A stretch of 64,000 nucleotides of DNA, taken from assembly GCF_004762035.2 (NCBI RefSeq), contig NZ_SIJK02000002.1, positions 1-64,000 of the forward strand. The letters run 5' to 3'. This DNA comes from Candidatus Chloroploca mongolica (GTDB lineage Bacteria; Chloroflexota; Chloroflexia; Chloroflexales; Chloroflexaceae). The position numbers were made by a program, and so were the translations under genes. The notes beneath the pieces were generated by a model. It saw only the letters and a list, made by a program, of their open reading frames with translations. It was not told the DNA's origin and searched no databases. Positions 32,924 through 41,919 of this stretch are shown here, one piece after another; positions within the stretch are counted from its first letter, which is position 1; each line of letters begins with the position of its first letter.

Positions 32924-33868
32924 ATGAGCCAGAAATGGACCCAATTGGATATCCCTGATCTTACCGCTAAAGTCGTCGTTATTACCGGTGCCAACAGTGG
33001 CCTGGGCTTTGAGTCGGCGCGCACGCTGGCGTCGAAGGGTGCGACGATCGTGATGGCAGTGCGCACGCCGGCCAAGGGCGAACAGGCTCGCGCCGAGATT
33101 CTCAAGGTTCATCCGAACGCGGTCATCGAGGTGATGCGGCTCGATATGGGCGACCTGAGTTCGGTGCGTGAGTTTGCCGATGCCTTTGTGGCGAAGTATG
33201 ACCGCCTCGATATTCTGTTGAACAATGCAGGTCTGATGGCGATCCCACGGCAAGAGACGGTTGATGGCTTTGAGATGCAGCTGGGGGTGAATCATCTCGG
33301 CCATTTTGCGCTGACCGGGCATCTGATCGCTACGCTTGTGAAGACCCCGAAGGCGCGGATTCATAATGTCTCTAGTAGCGCCAACTTTGCCGGGCGCATC
33401 AACTTCGACGATTTGATGGGCAAGCGCAACTATGGGCGTTGGGAGGCCTATGGCCAGAGTAAGCTCGCGAATATCTTTTTTACGTTTGAGCTGCAAAAAC
33501 GATTAAGCGCAGCCGGGGTCGATACAATCACCAATACATCGCATCCAGGCCTGGTGATGGGCAACCTGCAAGAAAACAGTGTCGCGCAGTCGGGGACGCA
33601 GCTGGAGGCGCTCCTCTATCGGGTGATCCAGCCCATCCTGGCTCAGGATATTCACATGGGCGTATTGCCGATGCTCTATGGCATGACCGCACCCGACGCC
33701 AAGGGTGGCGTCTTCTACGGCCCCGAGACGTTCAATATGCGGGGCTACCCTGCCGAGCAAAAAGCCAACAAGGCCGCCTATGATGCGGCAGCCCTCACGC
33801 GTTTCTGGGAAGTCTCCGAGCAACTGACGGGGGTACGGTACGCCGTACTGGATAAGGTGGCGACGTAG
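32924..33868 (+). CDS. Short-chain dehydrogenase/reductase (protochlorophyllide-reductase-like)
   Basis: 314 residues with SDR motifs in order: TGANSGLG (cofactor, about 22-29), NNAG, the catalytic Ser in VSSSANFAG and YGQSK. The sequence around VNHLGHFALTG and HPGLV belongs to the retinol-dehydrogenase / WW-oxidoreductase-like SDR branch. An Arg after the second strand (AVRTPAKG) suggests NADP(H). Single-gene unit after a strong leader hairpin. Substrate unknown. It could be a carbonyl reductase for the neighbouring pterin cluster, but that link is weak. Confidence 0.85.
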   Translation: MSQKWTQLDIPDLTAKVVVITGANSGLGFESARTLASKGATIVMAVRTPAKGEQARAEILKVHPNAVIEVMRLDMGDLSSVREFADAFVAKYDRLDILLNNAGLMAIPRQETVDGFEMQLGVNHLGHFALTGHLIATLVKTPKARIHNVSSSANFAGRINFDDLMGKRNYGRWEAYGQSKLANIFFTFELQKRLSAAGVDTITNTSHPGLVMGNLQENSVAQSGTQLEALLYRVIQPILAQDIHMGVLPMLYGMTAPDAKGGVFYGPETFNMRGYPAEQKANKAAYDAAALTRFWEVSEQLTGVRYAVLDKVAT

Positions 33869-34053
33869 GATAGCGCATGTCTCGTTGTGACATGCCTTGC
33901 TCCTCAGCTTTTCAGTGCGCGACACGGGCTAGACCTCACAAATCTTTCGTTCCGGCGCACCTGCCCATAGGGGAGGGCGGCCTCTCACACAAGGACTGGG
34001 GTCTAGCGGATTATTCACTCGTTGAGCGGCTGGAACATGGTAGGAAGCCAGGC

Positions 34054-34106
34054 TTGACAAGTATTTTTGATATATGCTAAAATAAATTTTAGGTAAGCCA
34101 AAATTT
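34054..34106 (+). promoter_or_regulatory. Promoter overlapped by a DtxR/MntR-like operator
   Basis: TTGACA (34054-34059), an 18-bp spacer and TAAAAT (34078-34083, with TG upstream) form the promoter. Directly after the -10 lies AAATTTT-AGGTAAGCC-AAAATTT (34084-34106), an imperfect dyad with the TTTAGG core of metal-responsive DtxR-family sites. A DtxR-type repressor is encoded at 59749-60474. Confidence 0.5.
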
Positions 34107-34132
34107 GAAAAGATGAGGTGGAGCGTAACCCT

Positions 34133-35083
34133 ATGTTGATGCGTATGCTTAGTCTGATCGTTGTTGCCGTTGTTTTCCTTGCTGCCTGTGGGCCTGCCGC
34201 TGATGTTGCGCCACCCGCAACCGATGGGGCAGCTTCGCCCCTCAGGGTGGTCGCAACGACCCAGCAAATTGCCGATATGGTCCAGAATATCGCCCAGGAT
34301 CGGGTTGAACTTACGACGTTGCTCGGGCCGGGCCTTGATCCGCACTCGTATGTTGCGACCGAGGGTGATTTGCAGACCTTCCAACAGGCCGATCTCATTC
34401 TCTACAACGGTCTGCAACTCGAAGCACAGCTCGAGCGGGTGCTGAAGCAGATCGGTGAACGAGGTGAGGTGCGTACCGTCGCTGTGGCCGAGCAACTTGA
34501 TGCCCAACTCCTGCTGCAGTGGGAACCAGAAGAGGGCAAACCGTATGATCCTCATATCTGGAATGATGTTCAGCTCTGGATCAAGGTGACCGACATCGTT
34601 CGGGATACCCTGAGTGAGCTTGATCCTGACAATGCAGCGTTGTATGCAGCAAATACCGCTGCGTATGTCACTGAACTCGAAGCTCTCCATGTCTACTTGC
34701 TGGCCGAGGTCGAGCGCATTCCCGAGACCCAGCGCATCCTGGTGACAGCCCATGATGCCTTCGGCTACCTTGGTCATGTCTACGGACTGGCGGTTGAGGC
34801 GGTGCAGGGCATCAGTACCACCAGCGAAGCAAGTGTCGGTGATATCCAGGCGCTGGCTACGATCATCGTGGAGCGCAATGTCCCAGCGATTTTCGTTGAG
34901 TCAACGATTTCACCGCGTACCATCGAAGCCGTGCAGCAGGCTGTTCGCGCCCAGGGCCGTGATGTCGCCATTGGTGGCGAACTCTACTCTGATGCCATGG
35001 GTGAGTCAGGCACGCCTACCGGGACATACATTGGCATGATGCGTCACAATATGGATACGATTGTGGCCGCGCTTGCCCAGTAA
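34133..35083 (+). CDS. Metal-binding ABC lipoprotein (ZnuA/MntA/TroA family)
   Basis: ATG 34133 follows a GAGGTGGAG site; 316 residues. The lipobox is LAAC, giving a lipid-anchored extracellular protein. The cluster A-I fold is indicated by VVATTQQIADMVQNI, GPGLDPHSY (first His ligand), DPHIWNDVQ (second), VTAHDAFGYLGHVYGL and ESTISPRTIEAV, all standard for Mn/Zn solute-binding proteins. Unlike most, no His-rich loop is seen, which favours manganese or iron. No ATPase or permease gene follows: the hairpin at 35097 ends the unit. It must use a transporter encoded elsewhere. The operator suggests repression by a metal-loaded DtxR protein. Confidence 0.85.
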   Translation: MLMRMLSLIVVAVVFLAACGPAADVAPPATDGAASPLRVVATTQQIADMVQNIAQDRVELTTLLGPGLDPHSYVATEGDLQTFQQADLILYNGLQLEAQLERVLKQIGERGEVRTVAVAEQLDAQLLLQWEPEEGKPYDPHIWNDVQLWIKVTDIVRDTLSELDPDNAALYAANTAAYVTELEALHVYLLAEVERIPETQRILVTAHDAFGYLGHVYGLAVEAVQGISTTSEASVGDIQALATIIVERNVPAIFVESTISPRTIEAVQQAVRAQGRDVAIGGELYSDAMGESGTPTGTYIGMMRHNMDTIVAALAQ

Positions 35084-35096
35084 GCGCTGTTCTCTG

Positions 35097-35145
35097 TTGG
35101 TGCATTGAAAAAAGCCAGCTACGCTGGCTTTTTTCAATGCACCAA
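35097..35145. terminator. 23-bp perfect hairpin terminator
   Basis: Arms 35097-35119 and 35123-35145 pair perfectly around TAC and contain A6/T6 tracts. It terminates the lipoprotein gene. Confidence 0.7.
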
Positions 35146-35257
35146 CGCTGAGGCGGCAACCTGCGCCCGTGTGCGTGAAACGTGGGCGGCAACAGCGTTT
35201 ATCTAGATAGAATTTTATGGCAATTTTGGGCCACAAGCGCCTATCCGTGATGCACTT

Positions 35258-35266
35258 TGGTATAAT
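35258..35266 (+). promoter_or_regulatory. Extended -10 promoter giving a leaderless mRNA
   Basis: TGGTATAAT (35258-35266) ends only six bases before the ATG at 35273, and no ribosome-binding site is present. The transcript probably starts at or next to the ATG. Confidence 0.5.
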
Positions 35267-35272
35267 ACGCCT

Positions 35273-36643
35273 ATGCCTACCTTTACGATTGATGGTACGC
35301 GCATCTATGCGCGTGAAGAGGGGCCACGAACTGGTCAGATCTGTCTGCTGATCCACGGCTGGTCAAGTTCGTGGTATGCGATGTCGCCGCTGTTACCTAT
35401 TCTCAGTCGGCGTTTTCATTGCCTTGCCGTTGATCTGCCTGGTTATGGCAATTCCGAACGGCTCCCTACGCGTACCACGATCATGCGTTATGTCGATTTG
35501 TTGGCGAAACTCGTTCAGGAATTTACCGATAGCCCGGCGACCCTGATAGGCCATTCGATGGGGGGGATGATCAGCATCACTATGGCGCTGCGCTATCCTC
35601 AGTTGATCGATCGCATGGTGCTGCTCGCACCAACGATCAGTGGGCAACTCTCGGCGTGGATCACCTATGCGATTGCGCCAATTACGATGCTCGAGCGCCA
35701 TACGATTGCCGATCGCCTGGTTTCGGCGATGGAGCCGTCGTTGTTGCGCATTACGGATCGTTTGATGCGCCCTGCCTCGTTTGCTGAACGGAGTGCGATT
35801 AGTGAGGCTGATTATCTGCGGTTACGGGCGGACGCGCGCCGTCCGGGGCAGGGTCGTGTCCGCGCCGAGTGTTATACTGCGATGCGCGACAATGATCTCC
35901 GTGGCCGCTTGCGCAACCTGGAAACGCCTGCCCTGGTCATCTGGGGGGCCGAAGATAATACCGTTCCCCTGCGTGATGCCGGGGTGGTCGCCGATGAGTG
36001 GGTTGGCGCTGATTTGCGCATTGTGCCCAAGGCCGGTCATTGGCCGCAGTTCGAGACGCCTGAGTTCACCTGGCGCATGCTGGCTTCGTACCTGGCGTTG
36101 CCCCTCATTACGACGCGCCTGGAGGACTCAACTACCTCGGCGGTGATCACGAGTGAGGTGGCCACTTTTCTCGCCAACTCGGATCTTGGCAGTGGTTTGA
36201 GTCTCGCGCAACGGACGCGTCTGGCTGGTCTGATGCGCCGACGCGTCCATCAAGCCGGGGCAATGGTGGCTGAAGCTGATGAAGCCTGCACCGATCTCTA
36301 TCTGATCCAGGATGGCTCGGTCGAAGTCTGGACAAGTGCCGTTGACGAGCATACCCCGCCGCGCCAGCTTGCAACGGTCTTGCGTGGCCAGCTCACCGGC
36401 GAAATGGCTCTGATTGATGGTGGTCGCCGGAGTGCCGCCCTGCGTGCTGGCTTAGATGGTGCGGTGGTGCTGGTATTGCAGCGTGAACAGTTGCGTGCGC
36501 TGGTAGAAGATGATCCTGCCCTCGGCAATGCCGTTGTCTGGAACCTGGCTTCGTCGCTGGCGTTGCGTTTGCGCCTCGCGAATTTTCAGATGCAGATGCT
36601 GGCAACACAACTGCAAGGTGGCGTGGTTGGCGAGACGGTATGA
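35273..36643 (+). CDS. Alpha/beta hydrolase fused to a cyclic-nucleotide-binding-like domain
   Basis: 456 residues. Residues 1-275 form an alpha/beta hydrolase: oxyanion LIHGWSSSW, nucleophile GHSMGG (Ser near 94), acid ALVIWGAEDNTVP and His in PKAGHWPQFE. Residues about 310-440 look like a cNMP-binding beta barrel: GAMVAEADEACTDLYLIQDGSVEVW, then LRGQLTGEMALIDGGRRSAALRAG. The phosphate-binding cassette reads GEMALIDGGRRSA, close to the G-E-x-A-x-x-x-x-x-x-R-x-A form. The combination suggests a hydrolase regulated by cAMP or a similar ligand. It is expressed from a leaderless promoter and stands alone before a DUF3054 gene 31 bp downstream. Substrate unknown. Confidence 0.8.
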   Translation: MPTFTIDGTRIYAREEGPRTGQICLLIHGWSSSWYAMSPLLPILSRRFHCLAVDLPGYGNSERLPTRTTIMRYVDLLAKLVQEFTDSPATLIGHSMGGMISITMALRYPQLIDRMVLLAPTISGQLSAWITYAIAPITMLERHTIADRLVSAMEPSLLRITDRLMRPASFAERSAISEADYLRLRADARRPGQGRVRAECYTAMRDNDLRGRLRNLETPALVIWGAEDNTVPLRDAGVVADEWVGADLRIVPKAGHWPQFETPEFTWRMLASYLALPLITTRLEDSTTSAVITSEVATFLANSDLGSGLSLAQRTRLAGLMRRRVHQAGAMVAEADEACTDLYLIQDGSVEVWTSAVDEHTPPRQLATVLRGQLTGEMALIDGGRRSAALRAGLDGAVVLVLQREQLRALVEDDPALGNAVVWNLASSLALRLRLANFQMQMLATQLQGGVVGETV

Positions 36644-36674
36644 AGTTTAGGGCTACTCAGCCCAGGGAGACGGT

Positions 36675-37085
36675 ATGAAGATCGAGGTGACTGAGCAGAT
36701 CGCTCCTGTACGCACAGCAGGTTTGGTGACCGGGGATGTGGTGGCTTTTCTGGTCTTTGCGGCGATCGGGCGGGGGAGCCACGGTCTCGCCAATGGCCCG
36801 GAAGCCCTGGTTGAGGTTACGCGTACCGCCGCGCCCTTTCTGGCTGGCTGGCTCGTGGTGGCCCCGCTGGTTGGTGCCTATAACCGTGCTTCCACCTCGG
36901 ATGTTGGTGGTATGCTCCGTACGACCTTGCTCGGTTGGAGCGGCGGCATCATCATTGGTTCACTCGTGCGTGCGGCGATGATGGGGCGTTTTAGCCCGAT
37001 CTCGTTCTATGTCGTCACCTTTATCGCCGCGCTGATCATCGTCGGTGGCTGGCGGACGATCTTTGCCTTGATCGAACGACGTTAG
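36675..37085 (+). CDS. DUF3054 integral membrane protein
   Basis: 136 residues with four predicted transmembrane segments (from GDVVAFLVFAAIG, PFLAGWLVVAPLVGAY, LLGWSGGIIIGSLVRAA and FYVVTFIAALIIVGGW). The conserved start GD.....F...G and the WR near the end fit DUF3054. It follows the hydrolase by 31 bp, probably in the same transcript. The 37094 hairpin ends it. Function unknown. Confidence 0.75.
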   Translation: MKIEVTEQIAPVRTAGLVTGDVVAFLVFAAIGRGSHGLANGPEALVEVTRTAAPFLAGWLVVAPLVGAYNRASTSDVGGMLRTTLLGWSGGIIIGSLVRAAMMGRFSPISFYVVTFIAALIIVGGWRTIFALIERR

Positions 37086-37093
37086 AGTCGTTT

Positions 37094-37142
37094 GGCTCGC
37101 ACAAAAACAGGCCAGCTTTGCTGGCCTGTTTTTGTGCGAGCC
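37094..37142. terminator. 23-bp perfect bidirectional terminator
   Basis: Arms 37094-37116 and 37120-37142, loop TTT, with A5/T5 tracts. It lies between the convergent DUF3054 gene and the amino-acid ABC operon and can serve both. Confidence 0.75.
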
Positions 37143-37149
37143 GTCTCTT

Positions 37150-37893
37150 TTACAGAATCTGACTCAAGAAGAGCTTGGTGCGTTCGTGATGTGGGTTGGT
37201 GAAGAAGTGTTCGGGGGTGCCCTCTTCGACAATCTGGCCGCGATCCATAAAGACAACGCGGTCGGCGACTTCGCGGGCAAAGCCCATTTCGTGGGTGACA
37301 CAGATCATCGTGATACCCTCGCTCGCGAGCGTCTTCATCACATCGAGTACCTCTTTGACCATCTCGGGGTCGAGCGCCGAGGTTGGTTCATCAAAGAGGA
37401 TAATGCGCGGATCCATCGCGAGCACGCGGGCGATGGCGACGCGCTGCTGCTGCCCACCCGAAAGCTGTCCAGGGAATTTCAGGGCCTGTTCGACGATGCC
37501 GACGCGTTCCAGCAGTTCAAGCGCCCGCTGCTCACTCTCTTTGCGCGTCTTTTTGCGCACCCAGACCGGGGCGAGGGTCACATTTTGCAGCACCGTCAGA
37601 TGGGGAAAGAGATTGAACTGTTGAAAGACCATCCCAACTTCGCGGCGGATGGCATCGATATTGCGAATATCGTTGCTCATCTCGATCCCGTCAACAATAA
37701 TGCGGCCCTGTTGATGCTCTTCAAGGCGATTGATCGTCCGAATGAAGGTACTCTTCCCGCTGCCCGAAGGACCACAAACGACGACGACCTCACCTTTCTT
37801 CACCCGAATCGAAACATCGTTGAGTGCACGGAAATCGCCAAACCACTTGCTTACATTCTCGCAAACAATAATATCTTCACTACTACTACTCAT
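37150..37893 (-). CDS. aapP: Polar amino-acid ABC transporter, ATP-binding subunit
   Basis: 247 residues. Walker [11 protein letters not shown]-loop [12 protein letters not shown], signature LSGGQQQR, Walker [12 protein letters not shown] and the His switch in VTHEMGFA are all present. FQQFNLF and [18 protein letters not shown] mark the GlnQ/AapP polar amino-acid group. Last gene of a four-gene operon (binding protein, two permeases, ATPase), overlapping the upstream permease gene by four bases. It energises import of general L-amino acids. Confidence 0.93.
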   Translation of the reverse strand: MSSSSEDIIVCENVSKWFGDFRALNDVSIRVKKGEVVVVCGPSGSGKSTFIRTINRLEEHQQGRIIVDGIEMSNDIRNIDAIRREVGMVFQQFNLFPHLTVLQNVTLAPVWVRKKTRKESEQRALELLERVGIVEQALKFPGQLSGGQQQRVAIARVLAMDPRIILFDEPTSALDPEMVKEVLDVMKTLASEGITMICVTHEMGFAREVADRVVFMDRGQIVEEGTPEHFFTNPHHERTKLFLSQIL

Positions 37894-39116
37894 CTTGCAC
37901 CTCTATTCAGATTCGCCTCGATCTGGCGAGAGCTACGTGACATCGTAAAGCTAAAGATCCAGTAGATCACCGCGACGACAAAGAACGTCTCGCGCCAGAC
38001 GCCACCGGGGAACCCAAGCCATTCGGGCTGAGTATTGATCGCACGGGCGACGCCGAGCAGATCGAGCAGACCAATGATCGCCACGAGGGAGGTGTCCTTA
38101 AAGAGCGAGATGAACTGCCCAACGAGCACCGGAATAACCGCTTTGAGGGCCTGCGGCAGGGTAATCAGCAGCGTTGTCTTCACCACATTGAGGCCGAGCG
38201 CACGAGCGGCTTCGACCTGACCTTTGGGGATCGACTGGAGGCCACCGCGCACATTTTCGGCAAGGTAGGCGGCACTAAAGAGCGTCACCGCGACCACCGC
38301 ACGCACGACCGCATCAATGCGCACTTCCGAGGGCAAAAAGAGGGGCAGCATCAACTGGGCCATAAAGAGCACGGTAATGAGCGGCACACCACGGATCAGT
38401 TCAATATAGACCACACAGAAGAACTTCACCACGGGCAGACTGCTGCGTCGACCGAGGGCGAGCAAGACCCCAAGGGGGAACGAGAGCACAATGCCACTGA
38501 CGGACAGCAACATCGTCAACATCAAGCCACCCCAGAGGTTAGTTGGTACGGCGGTGCCGCCAAAACCCTGGAGGATCATGATGATCGTGGGGTAGGCCAG
38601 AAACCAGCCCACAATAATCGGCCAGCGCAACCGCTCACCGCCTGCGCGTCCCGCTGCATACGCCCCACCGACCAGCGCGGCAATGCCCACGAGCACAAGT
38701 TCGGTCGTCAGTGGGGCTGGCGGATTTGCCGGGGGCAACTGCGTCCACAGGGCAGTCAGCACAAGCATCATCCCCGCAAAGCCAATCGTCAGGGCCTGCG
38801 CAATCCCGCGCCAGACGCCACCGCTGAGGCCGAGCAAGATTGCCACGAGGGCGAGGGCCAGTTGCGGGCGCCACAACTCAGCCGCAGGATACCGACCAAC
38901 CAGGATCAGGCGGCCATTGGAAGCGGCCGCAATCCAGCCCTCGGTCGTAAAGGCCCACTGGAAGAAACCGGTGACAACCTGAACGACGATCACCAGCAAG
39001 ACGACCGAAATGAGTGAGTTGTACCAGGTACTGAAGAGATTTTTACGCAGCCAGCCAGGAACATCAATTCCTGGTTGGGGCGCACGGGTTTGACTCTGGG
39101 AAACCTCAGTTGCCAT
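37890..39116 (-). CDS. aapM: Amino-acid ABC transporter permease (AapM-like)
   Basis: 408 residues, longer than simple HisM/GlnP proteins and typical of the AapM subunit, with N-terminal extra helices before the core. The EAA loop is [30 protein letters not shown], which docks the ATPase. It pairs with AapQ to form the membrane channel. ATG 39116 follows AapQ's stop after 8 bp; at the other end it overlaps the ATPase gene by ATGA. Confidence 0.9.
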   Translation of the reverse strand: MATEVSQSQTRAPQPGIDVPGWLRKNLFSTWYNSLISVVLLVIVVQVVTGFFQWAFTTEGWIAAASNGRLILVGRYPAAELWRPQLALALVAILLGLSGGVWRGIAQALTIGFAGMMLVLTALWTQLPPANPPAPLTTELVLVGIAALVGGAYAAGRAGGERLRWPIIVGWFLAYPTIIMILQGFGGTAVPTNLWGGLMLTMLLSVSGIVLSFPLGVLLALGRRSSLPVVKFFCVVYIELIRGVPLITVLFMAQLMLPLFLPSEVRIDAVVRAVVAVTLFSAAYLAENVRGGLQSIPKGQVEAARALGLNVVKTTLLITLPQALKAVIPVLVGQFISLFKDTSLVAIIGLLDLLGVARAINTQPEWLGFPGGVWRETFFVVAVIYWIFSFTMSRSSRQIEANLNRGAR

Positions 39117-39124
39117 GCTACTCC

Positions 39125-40321
39125 CTAACGCTCGACGAGCTGAATGCGCTTGTTATACCAGTTCATAAACAACGACGTCACCAGGCTGACCGTCAGATAC
39201 GCCGCCATCACCATCATAATCACCGGCACGGTCTGGCCGGTCTGGTTGAGGGTTGTGCCAGCAATCGAGAAGAGGTCAGGATAGCCAACGGCGACGGCGA
39301 GGCTACTATTTTTGGTCAGATTCAGGTACTGACTGGTCATCGGCGGGATCATAATGCGCAGGGCCTGGGGGAAAATAACTAGGCGCAGTGTCTGCCCAGG
39401 GGTAAGGCCCAGGGCACGGGCGGCTTCACGTTGCCCCTTATTCACTGCCTGAATACCGCTACGCACAATCTCACCGATAAAGACCGAGGTATAAATGACC
39501 AGGCCCGCCAGGAGGGCGGCAAAGCCAGGTGTAAGCCCGATGCCACCGACGAAATTAAAGCGCTGCAGCTCAGGGATCGAGAGGCTCAACGGCCACTCAC
39601 CATTGGAGAGGCCAACAAAGACATAGCCAATAGCGACGACGGCACCAGCAAGCAAAAAAGCCTGCGGCATCGCAACACCGGGGCGGTCACGGCGGGCAAA
39701 CTGGATGCGGCGCACAACATAAAAGGCAATGCCTGCCAGCAGACCGAGCCAGAGCCACGGAACCCACGCGCCAAAGTCACTGCCTGTTACAGGCCATGCC
39801 ATCGTGACCCCACGGTTATGCAAATAGATCAGCCCGAAAATACTGATGCTGTCTTGCTGCCGCGGAAAGGTCTGGGTCAGGGCAAGCCACATAAAGAGTT
39901 GCAACAAGAGCGGCACGTTGCGCACAATTTCGACATAGACCGTGGCAACATTGCGCAACAGCCAGTTTTCGGAAAGGCGGCTGATGCCCAGAATGATTCC
40001 GATAATGGTGGCGAGGATGACCCCTGCGATGGCGACCCGGATCGTGTTGAGTACCCCAATAAGCAATGCATAGCCATACGTATTGCTTGGGTCGTAGGCA
40101 ATAACACTTTCACCAATCGAGAAACTTGCTGGTTGCGAGAGAAAAGCAAAACTTGGGAGGAGATTTGCCTGGCGAAGCCCGGCCATCATCGTCGTGTAGA
40201 AAAACCAGAGCACACCTACCACAATGATGACAAAGAGTACCTGAAACAAAACAGCCAGAATGCGCGTGTCGCGCCAGAAGGGGATGGTTGTCTTTTGCAC
40301 TGGTGGCGCAGCAGTTGCCAT
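39125..40321 (-). CDS. aapQ: Amino-acid ABC transporter permease (AapQ-like)
   Basis: ATG 40321 is preferred because GAGGAG lies about nine bases upstream; the longer frame to 40339 uses a start inside that site. 398 residues. The EAA loop is [30 protein letters not shown], followed by TSQYLNLTKNSSLAVAVGYPDLF, a hallmark of AapQ/BztB proteins. About eight hydrophobic segments. The hairpin at 40352-40377 separates it from the binding-protein gene. Confidence 0.9.
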   Translation of the reverse strand: MATAAPPVQKTTIPFWRDTRILAVLFQVLFVIIVVGVLWFFYTTMMAGLRQANLLPSFAFLSQPASFSIGESVIAYDPSNTYGYALLIGVLNTIRVAIAGVILATIIGIILGISRLSENWLLRNVATVYVEIVRNVPLLLQLFMWLALTQTFPRQQDSISIFGLIYLHNRGVTMAWPVTGSDFGAWVPWLWLGLLAGIAFYVVRRIQFARRDRPGVAMPQAFLLAGAVVAIGYVFVGLSNGEWPLSLSIPELQRFNFVGGIGLTPGFAALLAGLVIYTSVFIGEIVRSGIQAVNKGQREAARALGLTPGQTLRLVIFPQALRIMIPPMTSQYLNLTKNSSLAVAVGYPDLFSIAGTTLNQTGQTVPVIMMVMAAYLTVSLVTSLFMNWYNKRIQLVER

Positions 40322-40351
40322 CGCGATTGCTCCTCTCACATCATAAAGAGT

Positions 40352-40377
40352 GGCCCGTCTGCCAACGCAGACGGGCC
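40352..40377 (-). terminator. Intercistronic hairpin after the binding-protein gene
   Basis: A perfect 10-bp stem GGCCCGTCTG / CAGACGGGCC with a 6-nt loop. Such hairpins protect the upstream mRNA segment and reduce read-through, so binding protein would exceed permease. Confidence 0.55.
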
Positions 40378-40387
40378 GAGGGGCTTT

Positions 40388-41551
40388 CTAGCGGAAGGGC
40401 GGTGAGTAGAGCAACCCACCATCGGTGTAGAGCGCGTTCTGGCCGCGGGGCAGGTTGAACGGCGTCTCGGGTCCAAGGTTGCGGTTGTAGATCTCTTCGT
40501 AGTTGCCGACGCTGCTGATGATGCGGGCAGCGAAGTCATTGGGCAGACCAATGCCCTGACCAAGCTCACCCTCGACGCCAAGGAAGCGGCGAATGTCGGG
40601 GTTGTCACTGGTCAGGAAGTCGCCAATGTTCTCGGAGGTGATGCCGAATTCCTCAGCCTGAATGGTCGCGAGCACGACCCAGTTGATCGCATCGGCCCAC
40701 TGCGCATCGCCCTGAAGCACTGACGGGCCAAGCGGCTCCTTCGACATGGTCACGTCGAGGATCTTGTGGTCAGCCGGCACAGCCAGCTTGGTCTGATAGC
40801 TCACCAGGCCCGACTTGTCGGTGGTGAAGCCGTCACACTGACCAGCGTCGTAGGCGGCAGCTGTCTGGTCGGCATCCTCAAACACCTGCGGGGTGAAGTT
40901 CACACCGATGGCGCGGAAGTTGTCAGCCAGGTTCAACTCGGTGGTCGTGCCACTCTGCACACAGATGGTGGCACCCTCCATGTCCTCAAGGGTCTCGATG
41001 CCGCTGTCGATCCGTACCATCATGCCCTGGCCGTCGTAGAAGGTCACGGGGCCAAAGTCAAGGCCGACCGACCCATCGCGGGTCAGCGTCCAGGTCGTGT
41101 TGCGGATCAGCACGTCGACCTCACCCGTCTGCACCGCAGTGAACCGCTCCTGGGCGGTCAATGGGCGGAACTGAACGGCGGTGGGATCATCAAAGAGAGC
41201 GGCGGCCGTAGCGCGGCAGAAGTCAACATCGAAGCCGCTGAACTCGCCAGCGCTATCAACGTTGCCAAAGCCGGGCAATACCTGGTTGACGCCACAGATC
41301 AACTCGCCACGGGTAAGAATGGTCTGGATGCGCCCACCAGGCGTCGGCTGCTGGGTCTCACCGCCAGCGGGCGGGGCCGTGGTCGCGGGCGGGGCTTCGG
41401 TTGCTGTGGGCGCCGCTGTATCAGCGGGGGCTGCCGGAGCTACCGTATCGGCGGGAGCGGGCGAGGCCGGGGCCTGGGGAGTTTGTCCACCACACGCTGC
41501 CAGAATCATGGCAAGCGCACCGACGAGAACGATCAGAAGCTGTCGTTTCAT
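40388..41551 (-). CDS. aapJ: Amino-acid ABC transporter substrate-binding lipoprotein (AapJ-like)
   Basis: 387 residues. The signal peptide ends with the lipobox LAAC, then a long Ala/Pro/Thr linker (about 20-75) extends the domain from the membrane. The periplasmic-binding fold contains FSGFDVDFCRATAAALFDD, QTGEVDVLIRNTTWTLTRD, GATICVQSGTTTELNLAD, SYQTKL and the C-terminal NRNLGPETPFNLPRGQNALYTDGGLLYSPPFR, all typical of AapJ. First gene of the operon; GGGACAGGAG precedes its ATG. It binds several polar L-amino acids. Confidence 0.92.
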   Translation of the reverse strand: MKRQLLIVLVGALAMILAACGGQTPQAPASPAPADTVAPAAPADTAAPTATEAPPATTAPPAGGETQQPTPGGRIQTILTRGELICGVNQVLPGFGNVDSAGEFSGFDVDFCRATAAALFDDPTAVQFRPLTAQERFTAVQTGEVDVLIRNTTWTLTRDGSVGLDFGPVTFYDGQGMMVRIDSGIETLEDMEGATICVQSGTTTELNLADNFRAIGVNFTPQVFEDADQTAAAYDAGQCDGFTTDKSGLVSYQTKLAVPADHKILDVTMSKEPLGPSVLQGDAQWADAINWVVLATIQAEEFGITSENIGDFLTSDNPDIRRFLGVEGELGQGIGLPNDFAARIISSVGNYEEIYNRNLGPETPFNLPRGQNALYTDGGLLYSPPFR

Positions 41552-41919
41552 TTGGTCTCCTGTCCCTTACATATGCTCTACGCGGTGTTCAGGTGTTGAA
41601 ACTGTATCAACGCTCCATCACCGCAACGAACCCAATGGGATGACTTCAGCAAACAAGGCTGATAAAGTGGCGCTCGCGGCCAGGGTATCTTGTGAATTTG
41701 TTACACTGGAATTGAACGCAATTGTACCATAAACCGGGGCAATGTTGCAACAGTACAAATGGTGCTGGTCGGTTGAGCGCCGTAGGCGCTCAACCGACCA
41801 GCGTGAGCAAAATGCCTGGCGGGGCAACCCTATGCGCATCAACACGAGGGCTGTTGCCCTCGCGTTGATGCAGTACAATAATCTTGACGGTCTCGTCATT
41901 AATGTAAGGATGAAGAAAA
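41552..41919. other. Divergent intergenic region between aapJ and the dhaR-like gene
   Basis: It contains a 10-bp palindrome TGTTGCAACA (41743-41752), also represented upstream of glpF; a perfect 18-bp hairpin with GTA loop (41764-41781 with 41785-41802); and a 16-bp hairpin with one mismatch (41836-41851 with 41856-41871). No gene is seen. Confidence 0.55.
41743..41752. promoter_or_regulatory. Candidate DhaR-type operator upstream of its own gene
   Basis: Perfect palindrome TGTTGCAACA, whose half-site TGTTGCA recurs in the 43812-43828 dyad before glpF. Confidence 0.35.
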
